DNA of 64,000 nt, taken from positions 3,100,001-3,164,000 of the forward strand of contig NZ_CP079869.1 of the NCBI RefSeq assembly GCF_025263265.1. Reading direction: 5' to 3'. The stretch's first letter is position 1, and every line of letters begins with the position of its first letter. The position numbers and the translations under genes are program-made. Positions 43,806 to 53,208 of the stretch are shown in pieces. The DNA is from Mycobacterium sp. SMC-4. GTDB taxonomy: Bacteria > Actinomycetota > Actinomycetes > Mycobacteriales > Mycobacteriaceae. The notes below the pieces were generated by a model, which saw only the letters and a list, made by a program, of their open reading frames with translations, was not told the origin of the DNA and made no database searches.

Positions 43806-46800
43806 TCAGCCCTCCAGATCGCCCTCTGTCTCGAGGAGGACCTGTCGGAGACTGTCCAGCGTTGCCGGTTCAGGAGCAGCCCACAGTCCGCGACCGGCGG
43901 CCTCGAGAAGGCGCTCTGCCATGCCGTGCAACGCCCACGGGTTCGACTCGGCCATGAACTTGCGGTTCTCGTCGTCCAGAACGTAGCTCTGTGAGAGCTG
44001 CTCGTACATCCAGTCGGCCATCACGCCGGCAGTGGCGTCGTAGCCGAACAGATAGTCGACGGTGGCCGCCATCTCGAACGCCCCCTTGTAGCCGTGGCGG
44101 CGCATCGCGTTGATCCACCGCGGGTTGACCACCCGCGCACGGAACACCCGGGTCGTCTCCTCGCTCAGCGTGCGGGTGCGCACTGCGTCGGGTCGGGTGT
44201 TGTCGCCGATGTAGGCGGCGGGATCCTTGCCGGTCAGCGCGCGCACGGTGGCCACCATGCCGCCGTGATACTGGAAGTAGTCGTCGGAGTCGGCGATGTC
44301 GTGCTCGCGGGTGTCGGTGTTCTTGGCGGCGACGGCGATTCGGCGGTAAGCACGGTTCATGTCGTCGGTGGCCGGGGCGCCGTCGAGACCGCGGCCGTAG
44401 GCGAAGCCGCCCCATGCCGTATAGACCGCAGCCAGATCGGCATCGTCTCGCCAGTTGCGGCTGTCGATCAACTGCAGCAGTCCGGCGCCGTACGTGCCGG
44501 GCTTGGAGCCGAAAATCCTGGTGGTGGCCCGCCGTTGGTCACCGTGCTCAGCAAGGTCGGCCAACGTGTGGGCGCGCACGAAGTTGTCTTCGGCGGGCTC
44601 GTCGAGCTCGGCCACCAGCTGCACGGCGTCATCGAGCAGCGCCACGACATGCGGGAAGGCGTCGCGGAAGAATCCGGAAATTCGCACGGTGACATCGATG
44701 CGTGGACGTCGCAGCTCGGCCAGCGTGATCGGCTCCAGACTCACCACGCGTCGAGATGCGTCGTCCCAGACCGGCCGAACTCCCAGCAACGCAAAGACTT
44801 CGGCGATGTCGTCGCCGGCTGTGCGCATCGCCGAGGTGCCCCACACCGACAACCCGACCGACTCCGGCCACCGGCCATGATCGCTGCGGTAACGCTCCAG
44901 CAGCGAATCCGCCATCGCCACACCGGTTTCCCATGCCAGTCTCGACGGCACGGCCTTGGGATCGACCGAGTAGAAGTTGCGCCCGGTGGGCAGCACGTTG
45001 ACCAGTCCGCGCAGCGGGGATCCCGACGGTCCTGCCGCGATGTAGCGCCCGTCGAGCGCACGCAGGATCTGGTCGATCTCGGCGGCTGTTCCGGCCAGCC
45101 GCGGTACCACCTCGGTCGCCGCGAAACGCAGGATCGCGGCCACGTCGGCATCATCGGTCAGCGAGTCGACCACCGCCGAATCCCAGCCGCTGTCCTGCAG
45201 CGCCACCACGAGCTCGCGGGCGCGAGCCTCTGCCTCGTCGACGGCGACACGCTCGTCGGTGCCATCCTCGGCCAGGCCGAGCGCCTGGCGCAGCCCGGGC
45301 ACGGTCTGCTCCCCACCGAAGAGTTGACGGGCCCGCAGAATCGCCAGCACCAGGTCGACTTCGTCCTCACCCTGGGGAGCGAGCCCGAGTATGTGCAAAC
45401 CGTCGCGAATCTGGACGTCCTTGATCTCACAGAGCCAGCCGTCGACGTGCAGCAGCATGTCGTCGAAGGAATCCTCGTCGGGCCGGTCCTCGAGTCCGAG
45501 GTCGTGGTCCATTTTCGCGGCTCGCATCAGCGTCCAGATCTGCTGCCGGATGGCCGGCAGCTTGCCCGGGTCCAGGGCCGAAACCGTCGCATGCTCGTCG
45601 AGCAGCTGCTCCAGCCGCGCGATGTCGCCGTAGGTTTCCGCCCTGGCCATCGGCGGGATGAGGTGGTCGACCAAAGTGGCGTGGGCTCGGCGCTTGGCCT
45701 GCGAACCCTCCCCTGGATCGTTGACCAGGAAGGGGTAGATCAGCGGGAGATTCCCCAGCGCGGCATCGGTTCCGCAGGACGCCGACATGCCCAGCGTCTT
45801 GCCGGGCAGCCATTCGAGGTTGCCGTGCTTGCCGAGATGAACGACAACATCAGCTTTGAAAGTCGAGGAGCTGTTTCCGAATTCACCACCGAGCCATCGA
45901 TATGCCGCAAGGTAGTGATGGCTGGGCGGCAGGTCGGGGTCGTGGTAGATGGCCACCGGATTCTCGCCGAATCCGCGCGGCGGCTGGACGAGGATCACGA
46001 TGTTTCCGCTGACCATTGCGGCGATGACGATCTCGCCGTCCGGGTCGCGGCTGCGGTCGACGAACAGTTCGCCGGGCGGCGGGCCCCAGTGCTCGATGAT
46101 CGCGTCGGCCAGATTCTGCGGCAGGGTGGCAAACCATGCGCGGTAATCCTTGGCGGACACGCGAATCGGGTTTCCGGCCAGCTGGCTGTCGGTGAGCCAG
46201 TCCGGGTCCTGACCGCCCCGTTCGATCAGGGTGTGGATCAGCGCGTCACCATCGCCGGAGGCGATGATCGTGCCAAGGTCACCGGAGGCCAGCCCAGGGA
46301 CCTCGCCAATGTCGTAGCCGGCATCACCCATGGCCTGCAGCAGCCGAATCGCACTGGCCGGGGTGTCCAGACCCACGGCGTTGCCGATCCGCGCGTGTTT
46401 GGTGGGATAGGCCGAGAAAACCAGCGCCACCCGCTTGTCTGCGGGAGCAACCGAGCGCAACCGGCCATAGCCGACCGCCAGTCCGGCCACTCGGGCACAC
46501 CGCTCGGGATCGGCAATGTAAGAGATCAGACCTTCGTCGTCAATCTCCTTGAACGAGAACGGGACAGTAATGATGCGGCCGTCGAATTCGGGTACCGCGA
46601 CCTGGGTGGCGACATCCAGCGGGGACATGCCGTCGTCATTGTTGTCCCAGTCCGACCTCGAGCTGGTCAGACACAACCCCTGCAGAATCGGCACGTCCAA
46701 CTGGGCCAGATGGGCAACGTTCCAGGTGTCGTCCGCTCCTCCGGCCCCGACCGCCGCCGGGGTGGCGCCGCCGGCAGCGAGCACCGTGGTGATCAGCACA

Positions 46801-47459
46801 TCGGCGGTTCCGAGCAGCCGCAGCAGCTCGTCGTCAGCGGTGCGCAGCGATGCGCAGAAGACCGGAAGCGGCACGCCTCCGGCGTTCTCGATCGCATCGC
46901 ACAGCGCCTCGATGTAGCCGGTGTTGCCGGCGAGATGCTGTGCGCGGTAATACAACACCGCGACGGTGGGCCCGGGCCGCTGAACAGATCCGGCGGCGGG
47001 CCGCTGCAGCAGTCCCCAGGTGGGCGTGGCGACCGGTTCGGCAAAGCCGAACCCCGTCATCAGCACGGTGTCGGAAAGGAAGGCGTGCAGGTTCTTCAGG
47101 TTGGGCACCCCGCCCTGGGCGAGGTAGATGTGAGCCTGCAGCGCGACACCTGCTGGAGTAGTGGAGTGCGCCATCAAGTCTGCGTCGGCAGCCTGCTCGC
47201 CGCTGACCACTACCGTCGGGATACCGGTGGCGACCACCGCGTCGATGCCGTCCTCCCAGGCGCGGTAGCCACCGAGAATTCGGATGACCACAACCTCGGA
47301 TCCGGAGAGAAGCTCGTCGAGCTCACCGTGGACCAACCGCGTCGGGTTCGCCCACCGATACGGCGCGCCGCTGGCCCGGGCGGTGATCAGGTCAGTGTCC
47401 GACGTGGACAACAGCAGAACGGTGGGCGCGTTGTCAGCGGGGGCGACGGGCTCTGTCAC
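43806..47459 (-). CDS. cobN: cobaltochelatase large subunit CobN
   Basis: A 1217-residue cytoplasmic subunit of the aerobic CobNST complex, which inserts cobalt into hydrogenobyrinate diamide using ATP. Length agrees with the family (about 1,200). Landmarks are the region around SAYPTKHARIGNAVGLDTP, the block VVHLGKHGNLEWLPGKTLGMS, SVWGTSAMRTAGDDI and the C-terminal DYLFGYDATAGVMADWMYE. GTG start at 47459 with a TACGGT element 11 nt upstream. The cobS/cobT-like partners are not in this window. Confidence 0.95.
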   Translation of the reverse strand: MTEPVAPADNAPTVLLLSTSDTDLITARASGAPYRWANPTRLVHGELDELLSGSEVVVIRILGGYRAWEDGIDAVVATGIPTVVVSGEQAADADLMAHSTTPAGVALQAHIYLAQGGVPNLKNLHAFLSDTVLMTGFGFAEPVATPTWGLLQRPAAGSVQRPGPTVAVLYYRAQHLAGNTGYIEALCDAIENAGGVPLPVFCASLRTADDELLRLLGTADVLITTVLAAGGATPAAVGAGGADDTWNVAHLAQLDVPILQGLCLTSSRSDWDNNDDGMSPLDVATQVAVPEFDGRIITVPFSFKEIDDEGLISYIADPERCARVAGLAVGYGRLRSVAPADKRVALVFSAYPTKHARIGNAVGLDTPASAIRLLQAMGDAGYDIGEVPGLASGDLGTIIASGDGDALIHTLIERGGQDPDWLTDSQLAGNPIRVSAKDYRAWFATLPQNLADAIIEHWGPPPGELFVDRSRDPDGEIVIAAMVSGNIVILVQPPRGFGENPVAIYHDPDLPPSHHYLAAYRWLGGEFGNSSSTFKADVVVHLGKHGNLEWLPGKTLGMSASCGTDAALGNLPLIYPFLVNDPGEGSQAKRRAHATLVDHLIPPMARAETYGDIARLEQLLDEHATVSALDPGKLPAIRQQIWTLMRAAKMDHDLGLEDRPDEDSFDDMLLHVDGWLCEIKDVQIRDGLHILGLAPQGEDEVDLVLAILRARQLFGGEQTVPGLRQALGLAEDGTDERVAVDEAEARARELVVALQDSGWDSAVVDSLTDDADVAAILRFAATEVVPRLAGTAAEIDQILRALDGRYIAAGPSGSPLRGLVNVLPTGRNFYSVDPKAVPSRLAWETGVAMADSLLERYRSDHGRWPESVGLSVWGTSAMRTAGDDIAEVFALLGVRPVWDDASRRVVSLEPITLAELRRPRIDVTVRISGFFRDAFPHVVALLDDAVQLVAELDEPAEDNFVRAHTLADLAEHGDQRRATTRIFGSKPGTYGAGLLQLIDSRNWRDDADLAAVYTAWGGFAYGRGLDGAPATDDMNRAYRRIAVAAKNTDTREHDIADSDDYFQYHGGMVATVRALTGKDPAAYIGDNTRPDAVRTRTLSEETTRVFRARVVNPRWINAMRRHGYKGAFEMAATVDYLFGYDATAGVMADWMYEQLSQSYVLDDENRKFMAESNPWALHGMAERLLEAAGRGLWAAPEPATLDSLRQVLLETEGDLEG

Positions 47460-47501
47460 CCCCTATTCGTACCGTACGGACGCGCCGCCGCCAGACGCCC
47501 G

Positions 47502-47606
47502 TCAGCGGTGCGGGTTCCAGCGGGCGTACCAGGTCTGCCCGTAGGGCAGCCCGAGAAAGCCGATGAGCGCGAGGACGACAGCGGCGATGACGATGACGGA
47601 CAGCAT
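47502..47606 (-). CDS. small single-helix membrane protein
   Basis: A 34-residue protein: one hydrophobic helix (LSVIVIAAVVLALIGFLG) followed by LPYGQTWYARWNPHR. The ATG at 47606 has AAAGGA 7 nt upstream, a proper ribosome site. It lies 42 nt ahead of cobN on the same strand, so the two are probably cotranscribed. I do not know the family; its position suggests a role near cobalt or cobalamin, which is only a guess. Confidence 0.5.
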   Translation of the reverse strand: MLSVIVIAAVVLALIGFLGLPYGQTWYARWNPHR

Positions 47607-47626
47607 GAGGAGGTCCTTTCCGGCGT

Positions 47627-47642
47627 CCCGCGACATCGCGGG
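47627..47642. promoter_or_regulatory. 16-bp palindrome upstream of the cobN transcript
   Basis: CCCGCGA and TCGCGGG flank CA (47627-47642), a perfect palindrome 20 bases upstream of the small ORF that precedes cobN. It may be an operator or RNA hairpin. No cobalamin-riboswitch core motif was seen nearby. Confidence 0.35.
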
Positions 47643-47737
47643 TCGACACGCCAGACGGTACCGCCGGTACCGGGTTTTCAGACGATGGTGTGCGGGACGG
47701 AACTGTCCGCTCAACGAAGTGGCGCTCGTCACAACCA

Positions 47738-48475
47738 ATGTCACTGCGGGGTCAGTTGGCGTTCGCCCGCGCGCTGGGCACCCCCACCCGGGCGCACCCG
47801 ACGGTGACCTCGCGCGGGGCCGCGGTGCTGCCCATCGACTCGCGCTACGACAAGGCCAACAGCTGGCACACCGACGTGACGTTCGTCGACCGGATCCCGA
47901 AGGCGTCGCTGCTGCGGGCCGTCACCCTGCCGCCCTACGGCGGCACCACTGCGTAGGCGTCGACGGAGGCCGCCTACGACCAGCTGCCGGCTCCGCTGCG
48001 CGTGCTCGCCGAGAGCCTGTGGGCGGTACACACCAACCGCTACGACTACGCCGCCGACACCGAACGCCAGTACCGGGCCCAATTCGTTTCGGACTACTAC
48101 GAAACCGAGCATCCGGTGATACGTGTGCACCCGGAGACGGGCCGGCGGGTGCTGCTGCTCGGTCAGTTCGTCAAGCAGTTCGTCGGTCTGGGCGCCACCG
48201 AGTCGAATGCACTGTTCTCGCTGCTGCAAACGCGAATCACGCAGTTGGAGAACACGATCCGGTGGCACTGGGAACTCGGCGACCTGGCCGTGTGGGATAA
48301 CCGCGCCACCCGGCACTACGCCGTCTCCGACTACGACGACCAGTTCCGGCGCCTCAACCGGGTGACCCTGGCCGGCGACGTCCCGGTCGACGTGCACGGC
48401 GCGCCCAGCCGGGTCATCGCCGGGGACGCCTCCACGAATTCGCAGGTCGTCACCCCGGTCCGGCTGGCCGGTTGA
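47738..48475 (+). pseudogene. TauD/TfdA-type alpha-ketoglutarate dioxygenase pseudogene
   Basis: Two same-frame parts match this family. The first (from about LRGQLAFARALG, with HTD in NSWHTDVTF) ends at an in-frame TAG at 47954-47956, where relatives have tryptophan TGG in a TTMWANT context. The second (from about 47957) continues in frame and contains the distal histidine ([11 protein letters not shown]). The N-terminal 60 or so residues are missing upstream. Because both parts stay in frame, the stop is a single-base change, but the missing start means the gene is dead. Relatives act on taurine, alkylsulfates or similar. Confidence 0.75.
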
Positions 48476-48490
48476 CAGCGGCGGGACTTG

Positions 48491-48496
48491 TACCGT
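48491..48496 (+). promoter_or_regulatory. -10 box for leaderless cobG transcript
   Basis: TACCGT ends 6 nt before the GTG at 48503. A TTGACA also occurs at 48472-48477, but 13 bp from the -10 box, too close for a normal -35. Confidence 0.5.
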
Positions 48497-48502
48497 GGAC
48501 AG

Positions 48503-49627
48503 GTGGCCAGATCGCGGGACGATGACGCCTGTCCGGGCGCGCTGCAGACCCACTCCGCCGCCGACGGCGAGTTGGCCCGTGTCCGGCTGCCCGGTGGGGT
48601 GCTGGGCGCTGCGCAGTTGGAGGCGATGGCGCTGGCCGCGATCGACCACGGCTCGGCCACGCTGGAACTGACCTCCCGCGGGAATCTGCAGATCCGCGGC
48701 GTGCAGGACACCGGGGCGGTCGCCGCGACGCTCGTGGCGGCCGGGCTTCTGCCCTCGCCGACACACGAACGGGTGCGCAACATCGTCGCGTCACCGCTGT
48801 CCGGGCGCTCCGGCGGCCTCACCGACACCCGGGGGCTGGTGGCCGCGCTGGACGCGGCGATCCGGCAGGACCCGCGTCTGGCGGAGCTGCCGGGGCGGTT
48901 CCTGTTCGGCCTCGACGACGGCCGCGGCGACGTGTCCGGACTGGCCGCCGACGTTGCCGTCCATGCCGTCGGCGACGCCACCATGGCGGTGCTGCTGGCC
49001 GGCCGCGACAGCGGATTGCGGGTGGCACGCGACCAGGTGGTGGGCACACTCACGGCGTTGGCACATCGATTCCTCGATGTGCGCGGAACGGCGTGGCGGG
49101 TGGCCGAACTCGCCGCCCCGGAGGCCGTGCTCGACCGAGAGCCCGACGCGCCACCGGGGGCCACGTGGCCGGCACGGACGCGGCCACCCGTCGGCTGGAT
49201 CGAACAGGACGACGGACGCGTCACGCTGGGCGCCGCGGTGCCCCTGGGCGTGCTCGACGCCCACACTGCACGATTCCTGGCCGCGGTGGCATCACCGATG
49301 GCCGTCACGCCATGGCGGTCGGTCCTGCTGTTCGACCTGGACGAAGGTGTCGCCGACACCGCGTTGCGGGTGCTGGCCCCACGGGGCCTGATCTTCGACG
49401 AGAACTCGCCGTGGCTGGACGTCTCCGCGTGCACCGGCGTTCCCGGCTGCGCTCGGTCTGCAGCCGATGTGCGCGCCGACGCTGCGGCCGCGGCTCGCGC
49501 CGCCGGCCCCGCAGAGGTGACTCACCGCCACTACGTCGGGTGCGAACGGGCGTGCGGCAGCCCCGGCGCCGGGCAGGTGCTGATCGCCACCGGAGACGGT
49601 TATCGACCGTTGTCGGGCCACCTCTAG
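48503..49627 (+). CDS. cobG: precorrin-3B synthase CobG
   Basis: A 374-residue iron-sulphur/haem-type oxygenase that makes precorrin-3B in aerobic cobalamin synthesis. The start ARSRDDDACPGALQTH and the nitrite/sulphite reductase-like ferredoxin half-domains are visible. The 4Fe-4S cysteines lie in CTGVPGCARS and VGCERACGSPG. GTG at 48503 is favoured by similarity to CobG proteins and a -10 box 6 nt upstream. Its TAG stop is part of the next promoter's -10 box. Confidence 0.95.
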   Translation: MARSRDDDACPGALQTHSAADGELARVRLPGGVLGAAQLEAMALAAIDHGSATLELTSRGNLQIRGVQDTGAVAATLVAAGLLPSPTHERVRNIVASPLSGRSGGLTDTRGLVAALDAAIRQDPRLAELPGRFLFGLDDGRGDVSGLAADVAVHAVGDATMAVLLAGRDSGLRVARDQVVGTLTALAHRFLDVRGTAWRVAELAAPEAVLDREPDAPPGATWPARTRPPVGWIEQDDGRVTLGAAVPLGVLDAHTARFLAAVASPMAVTPWRSVLLFDLDEGVADTALRVLAPRGLIFDENSPWLDVSACTGVPGCARSAADVRADAAAAARAAGPAEVTHRHYVGCERACGSPGAGQVLIATGDGYRPLSGHL

Positions 49628-49630
49628 GGT
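49625..49630 (+). promoter_or_regulatory. -10 box of cobH overlapping the cobG stop codon
   Basis: TAGGGT, in which TAG is also the stop of cobG, ends 6 nt before the cobH GTG at 49637. cobH may therefore start its own leaderless transcript in addition to read-through from cobG. Confidence 0.5.
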
Positions 49631-49636
49631 GAGCAC

Positions 49637-50263
49637 GTGCTCGACTACATCCGCGACGCCGCCGAGATCTACCGGCAGTCGTTCGCGACCATCCGCGACG
49701 AAGCCGACCTGGCAAGATTTCCCGACGACGTGGCACGCGTGGTCGTGCGGCTGATCCACACCTGCGGCCAGGTGGATCTCGCCGAGCACATCGCCTACAC
49801 CGACGACGTCGTGACCAGGGCACACGCCGCGCTGTGCGACGGCGCGCCAATTCTGTGCGACTCGTCGATGGTCGCCGCGGGGATCACCCGGTCCCGCTTG
49901 CCCGCCGACAACGAGGTCGTATCCCTCGTCGGTGACCCGCGCGCCGCCGCGCTGGCCGCCGAGCAGGGCACCACTCGGTCGGCGGCGGCCGTCGACCTGT
50001 GGGCCGACCGAATGCCGGGAGCCGTATTTGCCGTCGGCAACGCCCCGACCGCGTTGTTCCGCATGCTCGAGCTCGTCGACGAGGGGGTCGGTGCGCCGGT
50101 GGCGGTGTTGGGCGGACCGGTCGGGTTCGTCGGCTCGGCGCAGTCCAAAGATGAGCTGATTGGTGACCCCAGAGGAATGTCGTACCTGCTGGTCAGTGGT
50201 CGACGCGGCGGCAGCGCCATGGCCGCGGCAGCCGTGAACGCGATTGCGGCAGAACAGGAATGA
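49637..50263 (+). CDS. cobH: precorrin-8X methylmutase CobH
   Basis: A 208-residue enzyme that moves a methyl group to turn precorrin-8X into hydrogenobyrinate. The catalytic histidine is in LIHTCGQVD near residue 40, and the signature [15 protein letters not shown] plus GNAPTALF are intact. GTG at 49637. It overlaps cobIJ by 4 nt (ATGA). Confidence 0.95.
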   Translation: MLDYIRDAAEIYRQSFATIRDEADLARFPDDVARVVVRLIHTCGQVDLAEHIAYTDDVVTRAHAALCDGAPILCDSSMVAAGITRSRLPADNEVVSLVGDPRAAALAAEQGTTRSAAAVDLWADRMPGAVFAVGNAPTALFRMLELVDEGVGAPVAVLGGPVGFVGSAQSKDELIGDPRGMSYLLVSGRRGGSAMAAAAVNAIAAEQE

Positions 50264-51747
50264 CTGGGCGCGGGACGCTGTGGGGTGTCGGGCTCGGCCC
50301 GGGCGACCCAGAACTGGTGACGGTCAAGGCCGCGCGGGTGATCGGTGCCGCCGATGTGGTGGCCTATCACAGCGCGCGGCACGGCCGCAGCATCGCCCGC
50401 GGCATCGCCGCGCCGTATCTACGTGACGGCCAGATCGAGGAGCACCTGGTCTATCCGGTGACCACCGAGGTCGCCGACCATCCCGGCGGCTACGCCGGCG
50501 CGATGGAGGACTTCTACCGCGAGGCCGCCGAGCGCATCGCTGCGCATCTGGACGCCGGGCGCGACGTCGCATTGCTCGCCGAGGGTGATCCGCTGTTCTA
50601 CAGCTCCTACATGCACATGCACACCCGGCTGACACAGCGCTTCGACGCCACCATCGTGCCCGGAGTGACGTCGGTCAGCGCGGCGTCGGCCGCCGTGGCG
50701 ACCCCGCTGGTGCAGGGCGAGCAGGTGCTGACCATCCTGCCCGGAACCCTGCCGACCGACGAGCTGGCGCGCCGGCTGGCCGACACCGACGCCGCGGTGG
50801 TCATGAAGCTCGGCCGGTCATATCCGCGGGTGCGCGAGGCTCTGTCCGCGGCTGGCCGCCTCGACGACGCGTTCTACGTCGAGCGGGCCAGCACCGACCG
50901 CCAGCGCGTGCTGGCCGCCGCCGACGTCGACGACGGCTCGGTGCCTTACTTCTCGCTGGCCATGCTGGTCGGGCGGCCGACTGTTCCGGCGGGCACCGGC
51001 GGCGTCACGGTGGTCGGACTCGGGCCGGGCGACGCGCAGTGGACGACCCCGCAATGCCGTCGCGAATTGGCCGCGGCAACCGATCTCATCGGCTACGCCC
51101 CCTACCTGGACCGCGTCCCGGTCCGGGACGGACAACAGCGCCACCCCAGCGACAACACCGACGAGCCCGCCCGCGCTCGGCTGGCCTGCGAACTCGCCCA
51201 GCAGGGACGGACCGTTGCCGTCGTGTCGTCTGGCGATCCGGGCGTTTTCGCGATGGCCACCGCGGTCCTCGAGGAGGCCAAGCAGTGGCCGGGCGTCGAG
51301 GTACGGGTCATCCCCGCCATGACCGCCGCGCAGGCGGTCGCCAGCCGGGTCGGCGCGCCGCTGGGCCACGACTACGCGGTCATCTCGTTGTCCGACCGGC
51401 TCAAACCATGGGACATCATCGAGCGCCGGTTGCGCGCCGCGGCTGAAGCCGACCTGGTGCTGGCGATCTACAACCCCGCGTCCAGAACCCGCACCTGGCA
51501 GGTCGGCGCCATGCAACAGCTGCTGCTGGCCCACCGCGACCCGAACACTCCGGTGGTCATCGGACGCGATGTCGCCGGGCCTGCGGAGTCGGTGACGGTG
51601 GTGCGCCTGAATGATCTGGAGCCGGCGCAGGTCGATATGCGTTGCCTGCTCATCGTCGGCTCCTCACAGACCCAATGGCATCCGGCCGACTCGGACGGGA
51701 CACCCGACCGAGTGTTCACCCCGCGCTACTACCCGACCGGCTTCTGA
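50260..51747 (+). CDS. cobIJ: fused precorrin-2 C20-/precorrin-3B C17-methyltransferase CobIJ
   Basis: A 495-residue fusion of two SAM-dependent methyltransferases. Residues 1 to about 240 are CobI ([17 protein letters not shown], then [17 protein letters not shown]). Residues about 247-490 are CobJ ([38 protein letters not shown]). Such fusion is usual in mycobacteria. ATG overlaps cobH. Its 3' end overlaps the convergent amine oxidase gene by 19 nt. Confidence 0.95.
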   Translation: MTGRGTLWGVGLGPGDPELVTVKAARVIGAADVVAYHSARHGRSIARGIAAPYLRDGQIEEHLVYPVTTEVADHPGGYAGAMEDFYREAAERIAAHLDAGRDVALLAEGDPLFYSSYMHMHTRLTQRFDATIVPGVTSVSAASAAVATPLVQGEQVLTILPGTLPTDELARRLADTDAAVVMKLGRSYPRVREALSAAGRLDDAFYVERASTDRQRVLAAADVDDGSVPYFSLAMLVGRPTVPAGTGGVTVVGLGPGDAQWTTPQCRRELAAATDLIGYAPYLDRVPVRDGQQRHPSDNTDEPARARLACELAQQGRTVAVVSSGDPGVFAMATAVLEEAKQWPGVEVRVIPAMTAAQAVASRVGAPLGHDYAVISLSDRLKPWDIIERRLRAAAEADLVLAIYNPASRTRTWQVGAMQQLLLAHRDPNTPVVIGRDVAGPAESVTVVRLNDLEPAQVDMRCLLIVGSSQTQWHPADSDGTPDRVFTPRYYPTGF

Positions 51748-53078
51748 CCCAGGATCCGGTCGGCCTCCCGCAGACCGCTGAGGTAGGCGCCATGCGTGGT
51801 CGCCCAGAACCGTCGATGGGTCGCCTCCCCCGCGAACGCCAGCCGGTCCCCGACCGGCTCAGCGAGCGTGCGCTGATCATCAGGGCTCGATCCGACCGCC
51901 AGATAGCTGTAGGAGCCACGAGCGTAGGGATCGGCCGCCCAGCGGGTCACAACGGCCCCGACGGGCTTCGGGGCGCGCAGAGATTCGACCACGTCAGCGA
52001 CTGTGCGAGCATCCGAATGCGCCTCGCGGGCAAGGGCATTGGTGCCGCCGCGAAGCCCTACCAACAGCGCAACGTCGGTGAACCGCAAGCCGTTGACCAG
52101 ATCCGACACCGGCTGGTCGCGGCCTGGGATGCCGACCATGTCCACCTCGCGCGGCCAGAACGGCTCATCGAAGCGTAGAACGACCTTGTCGAGCAGACCG
52201 AACCCGAGTCGCTCGATCGCCCGCCTCTTGTCGTGCGGCAGCGGCGGATCGAAGGCGATCACCCCCGCCTTGAGCACGCCCAGTGGCACGGTGAGGATGA
52301 CCTGGCTTGCCTCGATGACCCCCTGCGAGGTGTCCACCCGCACCACGGACCCGCCGTACCGGATGCCGGTCACCGCGCAGTCCAGCGTGACGTCCAGGCC
52401 ATCGGCCAGGTACTCGACGAGCTGTGTGTAACCGCCGGGCAGCAGGACGTCGGGACCATCGAGTTGATCCTCGCTGCCCAACCAGCGCAGCGACAGGTCC
52501 GCCGGGTCCGCGGCGTACTCGGCGGTGATGGTCGAGGCGAGGCACCACTGGACGAGCGGGTCGTCGAGGTCGACCCGCCCGTCCAGGGCATCAGCGACGG
52601 AGGCGGTAACGGAGGCGTCGGCCGCTGTGGCGTAGAGGTCGTCCATCACGTCGGGCCAGGCACCGATCGCGGCCTCGACGGCAGCCGGGCCAACCGGTGC
52701 GCCGCCGTCGAGCACCACCACGTTGTCGAAGTCGGTCTCGACGGTACGCGCGCCTGCTTGTTCGGCGATGTTCGTCAGAGGGTTGTCCCGGGTGCCGTGC
52801 AACCACGCCGCGCCCACATCGATCGGTACGCCCAACGAGGTGTCGGTCCAGGTCCGCCCGCCCACCCGGTTGCGGGCCTCCAGCACCCTGACCGTTACTC
52901 CCGCGTCGGCAAGCCTGCGCGTCGCGGCCAAGCCTGCCATCCCAGCACCCACGACGACGATGCGTTCGCCGGCGAGATCGCGACCGTCCGAGCAGCCGGC
53001 CAGTGCAGGAGGCACGGCCAGCCCGGCAAGACCGGCGCCCAGTCCCAGCGCAAACGCGCGCCGCGACGTCGGGGGCAT
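51729..53078 (-). CDS. FAD-dependent amine oxidase, exported (Tat/lipoprotein-type signal)
   Basis: A 449-residue flavoprotein of the monoamine-oxidase type. A Tat-like motif (TSRRAFALGLG) and a lipobox-like LAGC precede the FAD Rossmann motif VVVGAGMAGLAATRRL near residue 40, then ARNRVGGRTWTD. The C-terminal FAD contact is LAFAGEATHRRFWATTHGAYLSG. It should be a secreted, membrane-anchored amine oxidase. No counterpart lies at this position in M. tuberculosis. The ATG at 53078 faces a TetR gene and its operator region. Confidence 0.8.
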   Translation of the reverse strand: MPPTSRRAFALGLGAGLAGLAVPPALAGCSDGRDLAGERIVVVGAGMAGLAATRRLADAGVTVRVLEARNRVGGRTWTDTSLGVPIDVGAAWLHGTRDNPLTNIAEQAGARTVETDFDNVVVLDGGAPVGPAAVEAAIGAWPDVMDDLYATAADASVTASVADALDGRVDLDDPLVQWCLASTITAEYAADPADLSLRWLGSEDQLDGPDVLLPGGYTQLVEYLADGLDVTLDCAVTGIRYGGSVVRVDTSQGVIEASQVILTVPLGVLKAGVIAFDPPLPHDKRRAIERLGFGLLDKVVLRFDEPFWPREVDMVGIPGRDQPVSDLVNGLRFTDVALLVGLRGGTNALAREAHSDARTVADVVESLRAPKPVGAVVTRWAADPYARGSYSYLAVGSSPDDQRTLAEPVGDRLAFAGEATHRRFWATTHGAYLSGLREADRILGQKPVG

Positions 53079-53120
53079 ACGGTGTTGGTACCACGCCGAC
53101 GCTCCGACGTCTCGCGACTG

Positions 53121-53156
53121 ATCGTTGACAGTCGTCTCACATCGTTGACAGTCGTC
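53121..53156. promoter_or_regulatory. 16-bp direct repeat at the tetR promoter (candidate operator)
   Basis: ATCGTTGACAGTCGTC occurs at 53121-53136 and again at 53141-53156, exactly 20 bp apart, two turns of the helix. Each copy contains TTGACA; the second copy supplies the -35 of the promoter below. A regulator bound here would block RNA polymerase. Confidence 0.65.
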
Positions 53157-53174
53157 AGAAGCCCCGGCTAGGGT
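53145..53174 (+). promoter_or_regulatory. SigA-type promoter of tetR-phosphotransferase operon
   Basis: -35 TTGACA (53145-53150), 18-bp spacer, -10 TAGGGT (53169-53174). The transcript would start near 53181 and have a leader of about 28 nt containing GGAACGGAAGG before the GTG at 53209. Confidence 0.6.
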
Positions 53175-53208
53175 CGCGCGACAAGGTCAGGAACGGAAGG
53201 CGCCGCCC

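Noticed and set aside
44094..47807. A 1237-codon open frame on the plus strand opposite cobN
   Set aside because: It is a GC-rich shadow of cobN: composition (Arg, His, Gly, Val, Gln) is typical of antisense frames, with no domain or ribosome site, while cobN is complete on the other strand.
48472..48496. TTGACA/TACCGT as a normal SigA promoter for cobG
   Set aside because: The spacer is only 13 bp, below the usual 16-19; only the -10 box is kept.
47460..48502. Cobalamin riboswitch before cobN or cobG
   Set aside because: No B12-box core or adequate leader was seen; both genes appear to have short or no leaders.
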